In this document: positions 46,687-55,041 of the stretch, piece by piece | Layout of the letters: every line of letters starts with the position of its first letter | How positions within the stretch are numbered: position 1 is the stretch's first letter | Assembly (NCBI GenBank): GCA_947451145.1 | Contig: CANFXW010000006.1 | Coordinates: 1 to 64,000, forward strand | Direction: 5' to 3' | Source: Sphingomonadaceae bacterium | GTDB lineage: Bacteria; Pseudomonadota; Alphaproteobacteria; Sphingomonadales; Sphingomonadaceae | DNA: 64,000 nt | Notes under the pieces: model-generated | Told to the model about the DNA's origin: nothing | Database searches by the model: none | Seen by the model: the letters and a program-made list of their open reading frames with translations, nothing else | Program-made: the position numbers and the translations under genes

Positions 46687-47871
46687 ATGGCTGCAGATTC
46701 TGCGGCCTCTGCGCGCGTGCCAGTGGTGCAGGTGGCGGTGTCGATCATCGGGCTGTGGGCCTGCTATTTCCTGTTCATCACCTTGCGGTCAGTGCTGATC
46801 GGCAGTGCTGATCAGATCGAGATGACTCTGCGGCGGCTGGTTGTGGTGCTGGCCGGTATGGCGGTGACAGCGCTCGCCTGGTTGGTGCTCCGGCAATTTG
46901 ACCGGCACCGGCTGGCCACCAAGATCAGCGCTGCGGTGCTCATTATGCTGCCTGCCTCGCTGGTTCTGGCGATGATCAATCAGGCGGTGTTCGCGCCGAT
47001 TGACCAGAAGATTCTCGCCCAGAATCCCCACCCGTCCGACGTTGGCATCCGCTATGACACGGCCGGGAACATTCTGGTCGATACGCCCGATCCGCCGGGG
47101 CTGACGCAGGAACAGATCGCCAAATTGCAAGCGCAACTGACCAGCGAATCGATCTGGCGCCAGACTACGGACATCGCGATCAGCCGCTATTTCCTGCTGC
47201 TTGCCTGGGCCGCGCTCTATCTCGCGCTGCTCAATGCCGGTCAGGTGCAAGTGGCGGAGCGGCGCGAGGGCGAATATCGGCGCGCGGCCAAGGCTGCTGA
47301 ACTCAGGTCCTTGCGCTACCAGATCAACCCGCACTTCCTGTTCAACACGCTCAACTCGCTGTCGTCACTCGTGATGACCGGCAAGGCTGACGTGGCCGAG
47401 CGGATGATCCAGACCCTCGCCACGTTCTATCGCCGCGGGCTGGCTGAAGATCCGACCAGCGATCATCCGCTGGCCGAAGAGATCGAGCTGCAACGGCTCT
47501 ATCTGGAAATCGAAGGCGTGCGGTTCCCTGACCGTCTGAAGCTGAGTGTCGAGGTGCCCGCCGAACTCGAACACTGTCCGGTTCCGGGCATGATTCTGCA
47601 GCCGCTGGTTGAAAACGCCGTCAAATACGGCGTCGCGCGCAGCCGGGTGCCGGTGACGATTACAATTTCTGCCGTCAGCGAAGATGGAAATTTGCTGCTG
47701 CGCGTTGCCGACAACGGTTCCAGTGGCGAATCGACCGAACACGGCCTTGGCATCGGTCTCACCAATGTCCGCGACCGGCTGCAGGCGCGGTTTGGTGATC
47801 AGGCCGCCCTGACTGCCGGCTTGGTTCCCGGCGGCTATCGCACGGAAATCATGCTGCCGTTGTCGGCGTGA
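46687..47871 (+). CDS. LytS-type sensor histidine kinase
   Basis: Membrane histidine kinase of the His_kinase/LytS class, 394 residues. Several membrane segments in the first ~200 residues lack an obvious sensor domain. The phosphoacceptor is H216 in YQINPHFLFNTLNSL. The ATPase domain has LVENAVKYGV and GLGIGLTNVRDRL. The ATG at 46687 is preferred because AGGGTGAAG precedes it; ATG 46642 has no ribosome site. Its partner regulator follows with a 4-nt overlap (GTGA). Confidence 0.9.
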   Translation: MAADSAASARVPVVQVAVSIIGLWACYFLFITLRSVLIGSADQIEMTLRRLVVVLAGMAVTALAWLVLRQFDRHRLATKISAAVLIMLPASLVLAMINQAVFAPIDQKILAQNPHPSDVGIRYDTAGNILVDTPDPPGLTQEQIAKLQAQLTSESIWRQTTDIAISRYFLLLAWAALYLALLNAGQVQVAERREGEYRRAAKAAELRSLRYQINPHFLFNTLNSLSSLVMTGKADVAERMIQTLATFYRRGLAEDPTSDHPLAEEIELQRLYLEIEGVRFPDRLKLSVEVPAELEHCPVPGMILQPLVENAVKYGVARSRVPVTITISAVSEDGNLLLRVADNGSSGESTEHGLGIGLTNVRDRLQARFGDQAALTAGLVPGGYRTEIMLPLSA

Positions 47872-48638
47872 ATAACGAACTGGGGCACATGGCAAGCGAT
47901 ACGAACCTGCGGACCCTTATCGTTGACGACGAGCCGCTGGCGGTCGAGCGGCTGAAAGTGCTGTGCAAGCAGATCGGTGGTCTGGAGGTTGTCGGCACGG
48001 CCGGCGATGGTGCGACGGCCCTGCGCGAGGCCGGAGCCCTGGCTCCCGATCTGGTTTTGCTCGATATGACGATGCCCGAACTCGATGGTTTGGGCGTCGC
48101 CCGTGCGCTGGCGGGAGCGGAAAATCCGCCTGCGCTGGTATTCGTTACCGCGCATGACAGTTTTGCTGTCGAGGCTTTTGACCTTGATGCCGTTGACTAT
48201 GTGCTCAAGCCGGTCTCGCCCGAGCGGCTGACCCGCGCCATCCAGCGCGCAATTGCACGGCGCGGCGAAGGGCGCACGCGTCAGCCTTCGCCGTGGATTG
48301 GCGAGTTCTGGGTGCCGCACCGTTCGGAACTGCTGCGCATCGCGGTTGCCGATGTCGACCGGATCGATGCCGAGCGTGACTATGTGCGGCTGCATGTCGG
48401 GCAGGGAACGGCAGCACCCCGCAGCTATCTGCTGCTCCAGACGGTGAGCGGGCTGGAGGCCCGGCTTGATCCCGAACTTTTTATCCGGCTTCACCGCTCG
48501 GTCATCCTGCGGCGGGATCGGATCATCGGGCTGAGGCACGATGGACTGGGCGTGTGGTCTGCCGAACTGGATGATGGCAGCGCGGTGCGGATCGGGCGGA
48601 CTTATCTCGCCAGAGCGAAAGCTATGGCTGGCCGCTGA
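47868..48638 (+). CDS. LytTR-family response regulator
   Basis: Cytoplasmic response regulator of 256 residues with a receiver domain (about 15-130, phosphoacceptor D66 in LVLLDMTMP) and a C-terminal LytTR DNA-binding domain (about 150-255, with RIDAERDYVRLHV and FIRLHRSVILRRD). It pairs with the kinase just upstream. GTG 47868 overlaps the kinase stop; ATG 47889 is an alternative. Target genes are unknown; the small membrane gene 50 nt downstream is a possible local target. Confidence 0.92.
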   Translation: MNNELGHMASDTNLRTLIVDDEPLAVERLKVLCKQIGGLEVVGTAGDGATALREAGALAPDLVLLDMTMPELDGLGVARALAGAENPPALVFVTAHDSFAVEAFDLDAVDYVLKPVSPERLTRAIQRAIARRGEGRTRQPSPWIGEFWVPHRSELLRIAVADVDRIDAERDYVRLHVGQGTAAPRSYLLLQTVSGLEARLDPELFIRLHRSVILRRDRIIGLRHDGLGVWSAELDDGSAVRIGRTYLARAKAMAGR

Positions 48639-48688
48639 TCCACTCGTGTCTGGTCATGCGGCATGGCTGCCGCTAGGGTCGGGCTTCC

Positions 48689-48955
48689 ATGGGGCTCATC
48701 ATCGTCTTTGTCTTCGGCGTCGCCAATTTTGCCTTGCACAAGGCGGTGCTGCATAGCGGGCATCCCATGCTGGCCTATCTCCCAGCGATGTTTCGCAGCA
48801 CGGGAGGCCGGTTCAGCTATGTATTCGAATACCTGATGCTCGCAGGTTCGATGCTGCTGGTCGCTCAAGGGAACGATGGCTGGGCCTGGGGTTATGTAGC
48901 CTATAGCCTGATCAACGCCCTCTCCGCCTGGTTGATCCTGACGCGGCGGGTGTGA
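48689..48955 (+). CDS. Small membrane protein of unknown function
   Basis: An 88-residue protein with about three hydrophobic segments (MGLIIVFVFGVANFAL, YLMLAGSMLLVAQG, VAYSLINALSAWLIL). I do not recognise a family. Codon use matches its neighbours, it starts with ATG, and it ends 43 nt before the phosphoesterase start. Its place right after a LytS/LytTR pair is suggestive, because LytTR systems often control small membrane proteins, but that is inference. Confidence 0.65.
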   Translation: MGLIIVFVFGVANFALHKAVLHSGHPMLAYLPAMFRSTGGRFSYVFEYLMLAGSMLLVAQGNDGWAWGYVAYSLINALSAWLILTRRV

Positions 48956-48998
48956 AAATGCTTGTGTGCGGTCCGCTCCTGCTGTTTGCCACGGCGTC

Positions 48999-49742
48999 AT
49001 GAGCAAGCCCCTCACCCTGTTTCATGTCAGTGACCTGCATTTCGGTTATGAAGATCAGGCTGCGCTTGACTGGTTCGCGCAGGAGGTTTCCCGCGAAAAG
49101 CCGGATTGGGTGATATTCACCGGGGATCTGACCATGCGCGGAACGGCGCGCGAATTTGCTGCTGCGGCCCGCTGGCTCTCTGCGCTGGAGGCTCCGGTCA
49201 GTCTAGAGATCGGCAACCACGATGTACCCTATTACTGGTACCCGCTCCAACGGATCTTCCGGCCCTACAAGCTTTTTCGCGCGCTCGACAAGATGCTGGG
49301 TCGCCGTCCGGACCTGCCCGCGCTTTCGCTCACCCGCTTGCGCACCGTTGCCGCCTTCCAGTGGCGTCTAAACCTGTCAAAGGGCTGCGTAGCGTCTGCC
49401 GATCTGGACCGGGCTGTTGCTGATCTGGCCTGCCAAGGCGAAAAGTCCCTGCGCTTGGTCGCCTGCCACCATCCACTGACCGATGCCGACACCAAATCGA
49501 CAGGTTCAACCCGCAATGGTGCCCGTGCGCTGTCCGAACTGGCGCGGGCGGGCGCCGACGCGGTACTGTCGGGGCATGTGCATGATGCGTTTGATCTTAC
49601 TGTGGATACCGAGACGGGGCCAATCCGCATGATCGGCGCCGGTACCTTGTCGCGGCGGCTGCGATTGACTCGGCCCAGCTACAACCGGCTGGAATGGAGT
49701 GAATCAACCGGTTTGCTCTCGCGGGCCATCCGCTTCGAGTGA
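48999..49742 (+). CDS. Metallophosphoesterase
   Basis: Calcineurin-like phosphoesterase of 247 residues. All the dimetal motifs are visible in order: HVSDLHFG (D-x-H, residues 8-15), FTGDLTMRG, GNHDVPYY, ACHHPLTD and SGHVHDAFD. The family includes cyclic nucleotide phosphodiesterases and DNA nucleases; the substrate here is unknown. The ATG at 48999 gives the standard short N-terminus; the frame extends 11 codons upstream. A strong terminator follows the stop. Confidence 0.9.
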   Translation: MSKPLTLFHVSDLHFGYEDQAALDWFAQEVSREKPDWVIFTGDLTMRGTAREFAAAARWLSALEAPVSLEIGNHDVPYYWYPLQRIFRPYKLFRALDKMLGRRPDLPALSLTRLRTVAAFQWRLNLSKGCVASADLDRAVADLACQGEKSLRLVACHHPLTDADTKSTGSTRNGARALSELARAGADAVLSGHVHDAFDLTVDTETGPIRMIGAGTLSRRLRLTRPSYNRLEWSESTGLLSRAIRFE

Positions 49743-49757
49743 ACCTGCACAAACGAA

Positions 49758-49784
49758 AACGCCCGGCACGGATGGCCGGGCGTT
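49758..49784. terminator. Bidirectional intrinsic terminator
   Basis: Perfect 10-bp arms AACGCCCGGC / GCCGGGCGTT with a 7-nt loop. Followed by CCGTTGTTTTT on the plus strand and by TTCGTTTG on the minus strand, so it can end both the phosphoesterase and the rpsI transcripts. Confidence 0.85.
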
Positions 49785-49810
49785 CCGTTGTTTTTGGCTG
49801 AGAAACCGGA

Positions 49811-50338
49811 TCAGCGCTTGCTGAACTGGAAGCTCTTGCGGGCCTTGGCCTTGCCGTACTTCTTGCGTTCGACAACGCGCGGGTCGCGGGTCAGGAAACC
49901 GGCGGCCTTTACGGCGCTGCGCAGTGCAGGCTCGAACTTCGACAGCGCCTGAGCAATACCGTGCTTGACGGCACCGGCCTGGCCTGAAAGTCCGCCGCCC
50001 TTGACGGTGGCGACAACGTCGTACTGGCCAGCGCGGTCAGAAACCTGGAACGGCTGGTCGATCACAAGGCGCAGGGTAGGCCGTGCGAAATAGACAGTCT
50101 GATCGCGGCCATTGACCACAATCTTGCCCGAGCCGGGCTTCAGCCAGACGCGGGCAACGGCATCCTTGCGGCGACCGGTTGCATAGGCGCGGCCCTGGGC
50201 ATCGACTTCCTTGTCACGCAGAACGGCAGCGGGGCCGGTGCGGACGGGAGCCTGCGGAGCTTCAGGAGCAGCTGCAGCAGCCACGCCTTCAGACAGTGCG
50301 CCGAGATCGGCGAGATCGGTGACGGTGTTCTCGGACAT
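49811..50338 (-). CDS. rpsI: 30S ribosomal protein S9
   Basis: Ribosomal protein whose C-terminal tail reaches the P-site tRNA. The 175 residues have an N-terminal extension of ~45 residues rich in Ala/Glu, as in other alphaproteobacteria. The core then begins with [18 protein letters not shown], and the protein ends in [11 protein letters not shown], the diagnostic tail. It lies 1 nt after rplM in the usual rplM-rpsI operon. Confidence 0.97.
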   Translation of the reverse strand: MSENTVTDLADLGALSEGVAAAAAPEAPQAPVRTGPAAVLRDKEVDAQGRAYATGRRKDAVARVWLKPGSGKIVVNGRDQTVYFARPTLRLVIDQPFQVSDRAGQYDVVATVKGGGLSGQAGAVKHGIAQALSKFEPALRSAVKAAGFLTRDPRVVERKKYGKAKARKSFQFSKR

Positions 50339-50339
50339 G

Positions 50340-50819
50340 TTATGCGCCCACCTTGTTCTTGCGGTTCATGGCAGCAACGTCGAGCGGCTGGGGCTGGGTG
50401 CCACCATGCGGATGCTCGGTGCCGGAGTAGAGGTGAAGCGCGCGCATCTGCGCACGGCCCAGAGGACCACGCGGAATCATGCGTTCAACCGCCTTTTCAA
50501 GCACGCGCTCGGGGAAACGACCGTCGAGCACCTTGGCTGCGGTAACTTCCTTGATGCCGCCGGCATAACCGGTGTGTTTGTAATAGACCTTGTTGGCGCG
50601 CTTGTTGCCCGTCAACCGCACCTTGTCGGCGTTGATCACGACAACGTGATCGCCGCAATCGACGTGGGGGGTGAAGCTGGGCTTGTGCTTGCCGCGCAGG
50701 CGGTTGGCGATGACCACCGCAAGGCGGCCGACCACCAGGCCATCGGCATCGATCAGATGCCAGTTCTTCTCGACCTCGGCCGGTTTGATCGACCGGGTCT
50801 GTTTGCTGAGCGCCTTCAT
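50340..50819 (-). CDS. rplM: 50S ribosomal protein L13
   Basis: Early-assembly 50S protein of 159 residues. Signatures are [16 protein letters not shown] near residue 20, [17 protein letters not shown] near 57 and [15 protein letters not shown] near 110. It leads the rplM-rpsI operon. The ~205 bases upstream hold a TATTAT (minus strand, near 50943-50948) that may be its -10, but no clear -35, and I see no recognisable leader RNA. Confidence 0.97.
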   Translation of the reverse strand: MKALSKQTRSIKPAEVEKNWHLIDADGLVVGRLAVVIANRLRGKHKPSFTPHVDCGDHVVVINADKVRLTGNKRANKVYYKHTGYAGGIKEVTAAKVLDGRFPERVLEKAVERMIPRGPLGRAQMRALHLYSGTEHPHGGTQPQPLDVAAMNRKNKVGA

Positions 50820-51024
50820 GGCTTATCGTGAATCCCTTGATTTTGGGGACCGGAGAACAGATTGCCCCCGGTCGGGAAGGCGGCCCAATGGGCGACCCTC
50901 ATGCGAAAGTCAAGGCTTTGCGCGGTTCTCCGGAGAGGTAAAATAATACCTTCACGCCCAGGATTGGGAAAATCGGCTGGTGCCGTACCGCAATTCGCTC
51001 TTCCGCGAATTACGACCAAGACGT

Positions 51025-51768
51025 TCAGCGCATCCGTGCCAGACGGAATACTTCCATGCTTTCACGGCGGGTGCCGCCTAGCTCTGTCACCACATTGCGC
51101 TGAAAGTGATCCAGCATGCCGTCACTGCTGCCTGCAGCATCAATTGTCACGATGATCCGGCCCTCGCTGCCATCGGGCAAAGCCATGCTGCTCTCTTCGG
51201 AGCGGTGGCCGCTGGCTGGCCGGAACAGGTCCTCAGGCCAATGGCCCCCCGACGCCTGGCTCTGTGCGGCAATGCGCTGAACCATGGCAGCGGCAATAGC
51301 CCGGTCTTGGGGTTCCATGGCAATCTTGGCGACTGTGCTGCCAACAACTGCCCGCGCCTTGCTCGTGGTGGAGACATCGGCCCTGCTGCCTTGCTGCTCG
51401 ACAATCCGGCCGGCCGAATCGAGATAAAGCGGAAACAGGCCGTTATCGGGGCGGGCCTTTTCGATCTGGGCAAGAACGTCCAGTTCCGGCGGCGCATCGA
51501 CCTGGCAATCGATCAGTTCGCCATCAACCCGCCAGCCATCGCCATCGCGGACAAAAGAGATGCGGTAGTTTCGCCGCGTTACAAGCTGCTTGCCACGCGA
51601 AAGCTCGCGGCGCAGTTCGCGGGTCAGAACCAGTGAGCCATCAGGGGCTCTGAAAACCGTTTCCGACGCAGGACTTGCAATCGCGTGGGTTGCGACACCG
51701 CCTAGCGGCAGCATGGTCGCAGTGCCCAACAACAGAGCAGTTCCTAGTCCCGTAGCACTTACAGTCAC
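51025..51768 (-). CDS. Predicted exported protein of unknown function
   Basis: A 247-residue protein starting at a GTG, with an N-terminal signal peptide (LGTALLLGTATMLPLGGVATHAIA, cleavage near residue 31). The mature part is soluble and mixed alpha/beta with no cysteine cluster or catalytic motif I can name. It has a DGDGWRVDGELIDC segment near residue 75. No family is recognised. It is followed by a 7-bp AATTCGC/GCGAATT hairpin (50992-51011) without a T-run and sits between rplM and ctaA on the same strand. Confidence 0.68.
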   Translation of the reverse strand: MTVSATGLGTALLLGTATMLPLGGVATHAIASPASETVFRAPDGSLVLTRELRRELSRGKQLVTRRNYRISFVRDGDGWRVDGELIDCQVDAPPELDVLAQIEKARPDNGLFPLYLDSAGRIVEQQGSRADVSTTSKARAVVGSTVAKIAMEPQDRAIAAAMVQRIAAQSQASGGHWPEDLFRPASGHRSEESSMALPDGSEGRIIVTIDAAGSSDGMLDHFQRNVVTELGGTRRESMEVFRLARMR

Positions 51769-51889
51769 GTTTCAATCACCGATTCGCATAGGTTGCGCGC
51801 GACTCCGCCGATCATCCAACTTAGCGGTTTCCACGTATGAATGCAGCGCAGGCGGGCGGGTGACAAGTGATTCCGTCACTTGTGGCAAT

Positions 51890-52948
51890 TTACCTTTGCC
51901 GCCCAAGTGCATGTGCGCCCCAGATTGTGCTGCCCAGCAACAAGGCGCCGACCAACTGGTGCAGCACAGCAACCCAGATCGTCACGCCGGACATGACCGT
52001 AGCGATTCCCAGAATGACCTGAGTGCCAAATGCCGAATGGATAGCGATCGAAGCGGGGCGGGCGGGCCCCCGTACCTTGCGGGAAAGCACAACCAGCGCG
52101 GCAACCACAACCCACGCCCACCAGCGGTGAATGAAATGCAGCAGGAAAGGATCATAGAGCAATGCGTGCCCCGCGCCCTGGCTCCAGTCGATACCATCCG
52201 GCAAGAAGTGCCCCATCATCAGCGGCCAGTCATTCGCGACGTGACCGGCACGCAGACCGGCCACCAGCGCGCCAAGGCCAAGCTGGATGAACAGTGCACC
52301 GATGGCCAGTACTCCCCAGCCGGTCAGGCGCGCCTTCGGCTCACCCCGGGCATTTCCGCGAAGATCAAATGCGGTCCAGACAATGGCGGCGAAGGTGGTG
52401 AGCGCCAGCAACAGATGCGTTGCCAAGCGCAGGTGGCTGACCTTCACGTCATGGCTGATGCCGGACACTACCATCCACCAGCCGACCACACCCTGAAGCC
52501 CGCCGAGCACCAGCAAGACCACCAGTCGCAGCTTGTAGCCGCTGGGGATCTGCCGCTTTGCCCAGAACCACAGCAGCGGCAGGGCAAAGGCCATGCCCAC
52601 CGAGCGGGCGAGCAGACGGTGCAGCCATTCCCAGAAGAAGATCGCCTTGTACGTCGTCAGAGTCATGCCGGCCGGGCCGTTGATCTGGATGAATTGCGGA
52701 GTCTGGCGATAAGCGTCGAATTCTGCCTGCCATGCCGCACCACTCAGCGGGGGCAGAATACCCGCGACAGGCTTCCACTCGGTGATCGAAACGCCCGATT
52801 CGGTCAGCCGGGTAATGCCGCCGATCACGACGATCCCGGCGATCATCGTCGCCACAACCCAAAGCCAGCGAGCCATCGCCAGCGGATGGGAAGGCGCCAG
52901 CGGGCGCGACACGGCATCATTTGCCATTCCGGGCATTTCCTGCGTCAT
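51890..52948 (-). CDS. ctaA: Haem A synthase (COX15/CtaA)
   Basis: Membrane enzyme that converts haem O to haem A for cytochrome aa3 oxidase. About 350 residues with eight membrane segments; the family landmarks are GGITRLTESGVSITEWKPV near the first loop, the EFIHR-like FWEWLHRLLAR, and the second-half histidines in KVSHLRLATHL and LHFIHRWWAW. The protein could start at GTG 52969, ATG 52948 or ATG 52927. It diverges from the MerC gene across a region that carries a Zur-like palindrome. Confidence 0.92.
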   Translation of the reverse strand: MTQEMPGMANDAVSRPLAPSHPLAMARWLWVVATMIAGIVVIGGITRLTESGVSITEWKPVAGILPPLSGAAWQAEFDAYRQTPQFIQINGPAGMTLTTYKAIFFWEWLHRLLARSVGMAFALPLLWFWAKRQIPSGYKLRLVVLLVLGGLQGVVGWWMVVSGISHDVKVSHLRLATHLLLALTTFAAIVWTAFDLRGNARGEPKARLTGWGVLAIGALFIQLGLGALVAGLRAGHVANDWPLMMGHFLPDGIDWSQGAGHALLYDPFLLHFIHRWWAWVVVAALVVLSRKVRGPARPASIAIHSAFGTQVILGIATVMSGVTIWVAVLHQLVGALLLGSTIWGAHALGRQR

Positions 52949-53009
52949 CGCCCGCGCCTCTGCTCCCACCTGTCAAGTTTCGCAAGGGGTGATTGGCAAG
53001 CCTTGAACC

Positions 53010-53026
53010 ATGTTACAATATAACAT
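53010..53026. promoter_or_regulatory. Zur-box-like palindrome before the MerC gene
   Basis: ATGTTACAATATAACAT: 6-bp arms ATGTTA/TAACAT around CAATA, close to the zinc-uptake regulator consensus as I remember it (ATGTTATANTATAACAT, one base different). It ends 13 nt before the MerC-domain start and lies between divergent genes. Confidence 0.55.
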
Positions 53027-53039
53027 ACACGAAGCGGCA

Positions 53040-53411
53040 ATGACCAAGGCACTCCTCTCGATTCGGAACCGGCTGGACGGGCTGGGCGTGATGCTTTCGG
53101 GTCTCTGCATGATCCATTGCCTCGCCAGCCTGCTGCTCGTCAGCCTGCTCGGGCTGGGCGGAGAGGTGTTGCTCTCGCCGGTGATCCACCGGGTCGGACT
53201 TGTTCTGGCGATTCTGGTTGGCGCGGTGACCATCGGCATCGGCGTGCGCCGCCACGGCCAGCGTGGCCCGCTGGTGATCGGCGCCTGCGGAATTGCGTTG
53301 ATGGCTTGCGCAGTCGTGGTGAAGCATGGCCCCATTGAAGCCGCGCTGACCATCGCCGGTGTGGCATTGGTTGCAACCGCGCACATCAGGAACTTGCGCG
53401 CTTCATCCTGA
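53040..53411 (+). CDS. MerC-domain membrane protein
   Basis: Inner-membrane protein of 123 residues with about four membrane segments. The cysteine pair motif in the first segment (LSGLCMIHCLASLLL, C23 and C27) is the MerC metal-binding signature. No mercury-resistance genes (merA, merT, merR) lie nearby. Stand-alone MerC proteins may carry other soft metals; the upstream Zur-like box suggests zinc. The ATG at 53040 is preferred to the frame's 53010 codon, which falls inside that palindrome. Confidence 0.85.
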   Translation: MTKALLSIRNRLDGLGVMLSGLCMIHCLASLLLVSLLGLGGEVLLSPVIHRVGLVLAILVGAVTIGIGVRRHGQRGPLVIGACGIALMACAVVVKHGPIEAALTIAGVALVATAHIRNLRASS

Positions 53412-53429
53412 ACGCTATGGCGCTGGCCA

Positions 53430-53642
53430 ATGTCTGCGGAAATTTCTCTCACCGTTAACGGCGAACCGCGCCGGGCTCCCGCCGGGAGTTCGATTGCTGA
53501 ATTCGTCGCGCTGATCGGCCTCAACCCGGCCAAGGTCGCGGTCGAGCGCAATGGCGAGATTGCCCCGCGCGGCACCCATGCCGATATCCAGCTTGCCGAT
53601 GGCGATGTGCTGGAAATCGTCCACTTTGTAGGCGGAGGCTGA
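53430..53642 (+). CDS. thiS: Sulfur carrier protein ThiS
   Basis: Ubiquitin-fold carrier that brings sulfur, as a C-terminal thiocarboxylate, to thiazole synthase. The 70 residues start with SLTVNGEPR and end in VGGG, supplying the C-terminal Gly-Gly. thiG begins 4 nt later, so the pair is translationally linked. No TPP riboswitch is visible upstream. thiF, the activating enzyme, is not in the window. Confidence 0.93.
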   Translation: MSAEISLTVNGEPRRAPAGSSIAEFVALIGLNPAKVAVERNGEIAPRGTHADIQLADGDVLEIVHFVGGG

Positions 53643-53646
53643 ATCC

Positions 53647-54426
53647 TTGACCGAGACATCTGACACTTGGACCGTAGCAGGCCGCACCTTCACTTCGCGG
53701 CTGATTGTCGGCACCGGCAAGTACAAGGACTTCGCCCAGAACGCCGCCGCAGTGGAAGCCAGCGGGGCCGAGATCGTGACTGTCGCGGTGCGCCGGGTGA
53801 ACATCTCTGATCCCTCCGCGCCGATGCTCACCGATTTCATTGATCCGGGGAAGATCACCTACCTGCCCAACACTGCCGGTTGCTTCACGGCTGACGAGGC
53901 GATCCGCACCCTGCGTCTGGCACGCGAGGCTGGCGGCTGGGATCTGGTGAAGCTTGAAGTTCTCGGCGAAGCGCGCACGCTCTATCCTGACATGCGCGAA
54001 ACGCTGAAGGCCTGCGAAGTGCTGGCGAAGGAAGGCTTCGCGCCGATGGTTTACTGCGTTGACGATCCGATTGCTGCCAAGCAGCTTGAAGAAGCGGGCG
54101 CGGTTGCCGTCATGCCGCTCGGCGCGCCGATTGGTTCGGGGCTGGGCATCCAGAACCGCGTGACCATCCGCCTGATCGTCGAGGGCGCGAACGTGCCGGT
54201 GCTGGTCGACGCCGGGGTTGGCACGGCCAGCGATGCGGCGGTCGCGATGGAACTCGGCTGCGACGGTGTGCTGATGAACACCGCGATTGCCGAAGCGAAA
54301 GACCCCCTCCGCATGGCCCGCGCCATGCGCCTCGCGGTCGAGGCCGGGCGTGACGCCTATCTCTCGGGCCGGATGGGCACCCGCAAATACGCAGATCCCT
54401 CTAGCCCGCTCGCAGGCCTGATCTAA
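53647..54426 (+). CDS. thiG: Thiazole synthase ThiG
   Basis: Forms the thiazole ring of thiamine from 1-deoxy-D-xylulose-5-phosphate, ThiS thiocarboxylate and dehydroglycine. The 259 residues have the Schiff-base lysine in VKLEVLG near residue 101, with [13 protein letters not shown] at the start and [15 protein letters not shown] near residue 182. The start is TTG with GGAGG eight bases upstream inside the end of thiS; no ATG is nearby. A 7-bp TAACTAT/ATAGTTA palindrome (54424-54438) begins at its stop codon. Confidence 0.94.
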   Translation: MTETSDTWTVAGRTFTSRLIVGTGKYKDFAQNAAAVEASGAEIVTVAVRRVNISDPSAPMLTDFIDPGKITYLPNTAGCFTADEAIRTLRLAREAGGWDLVKLEVLGEARTLYPDMRETLKACEVLAKEGFAPMVYCVDDPIAAKQLEEAGAVAVMPLGAPIGSGLGIQNRVTIRLIVEGANVPVLVDAGVGTASDAAVAMELGCDGVLMNTAIAEAKDPLRMARAMRLAVEAGRDAYLSGRMGTRKYADPSSPLAGLI

Positions 54427-54508
54427 CTATCATAGTTAACGCGATGGTAACCAAAGTCTGGTGAACTGCTGTTCGTGGGAAAAGCCCCATGAACAGGACA
54501 CCGGAACG

Positions 54509-55036
54509 ATGGCAAACCTTGGAACCGCATCGCTGACCATTTCCGAACTGCGCGAATTCGCCAGCTTTTCGAGCGGTGAGCAACGCTACATCAAGCGCAG
54601 CCTTGATATCGGGCTTGGCCGTCAGGACGCTTTCAAGCTGTGGGCGCGCGATGCCGAGGAAAACGCCTCAATCCGCAGCCAATACGTCGCCTATCAGGAA
54701 CTGAAGGTGCTGCGCGGCGGGATGCCGAGCGAGACCGGCTTTGAAGGTGTCGACAGTTTCATGGGCAAGATCATCCGCGTGGCCGCCTTCGATTTGGCGC
54801 AGGGCCGCCTCGAATGCTTCTCGTCCTTCCGCTTTCTTTACGAGCGCTTGCTGGGGCCGGACATCCGCCCGTGGCTGCCAAGCGCCTTCTGCGGCGCCGC
54901 CGCGCTCCCGCAAATCCACCCCTCGCGCCGCAAGGTGCTGCTGCAATCCATCAGCGAAGCCGCCGCGACTGCCCCGGGTTGGTCAGCCAGAGCGCCTAGC
55001 TTCTTCCCGGAATGGGTGGAGAAAGAGGCGGCCTAA
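54509..55036 (+). CDS. Conserved hypothetical protein
   Basis: Cytoplasmic protein of 175 residues from the ATG at 54509; the frame extends to 54461 without a ribosome site. I recognise no family. It is mainly helical, with a positively charged YIKRSLDIGLGRQDAFKLW stretch near residue 28 and an SFRFLYERLLGPDIRPW stretch near residue 105. No signal peptide or membrane segment. GC and codon use match the core genes, unlike the RhuM gene it converges on (5 nt between stops). Confidence 0.65.
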   Translation: MANLGTASLTISELREFASFSSGEQRYIKRSLDIGLGRQDAFKLWARDAEENASIRSQYVAYQELKVLRGGMPSETGFEGVDSFMGKIIRVAAFDLAQGRLECFSSFRFLYERLLGPDIRPWLPSAFCGAAALPQIHPSRRKVLLQSISEAAATAPGWSARAPSFFPEWVEKEAA

Positions 55037-55041
55037 GCTGA

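Noticed and set aside
51590..53023. 477-codon open frame on the plus strand
   Set aside because: Antisense to the exported-protein gene and ctaA, which show a signal peptide and membrane motifs; the plus frame is hydrophilic and low in similarity to anything.
53412..53429. TPP riboswitch upstream of thiSG
   Set aside because: The 18-base gap after the MerC gene is far too short and has no thi-box sequence.
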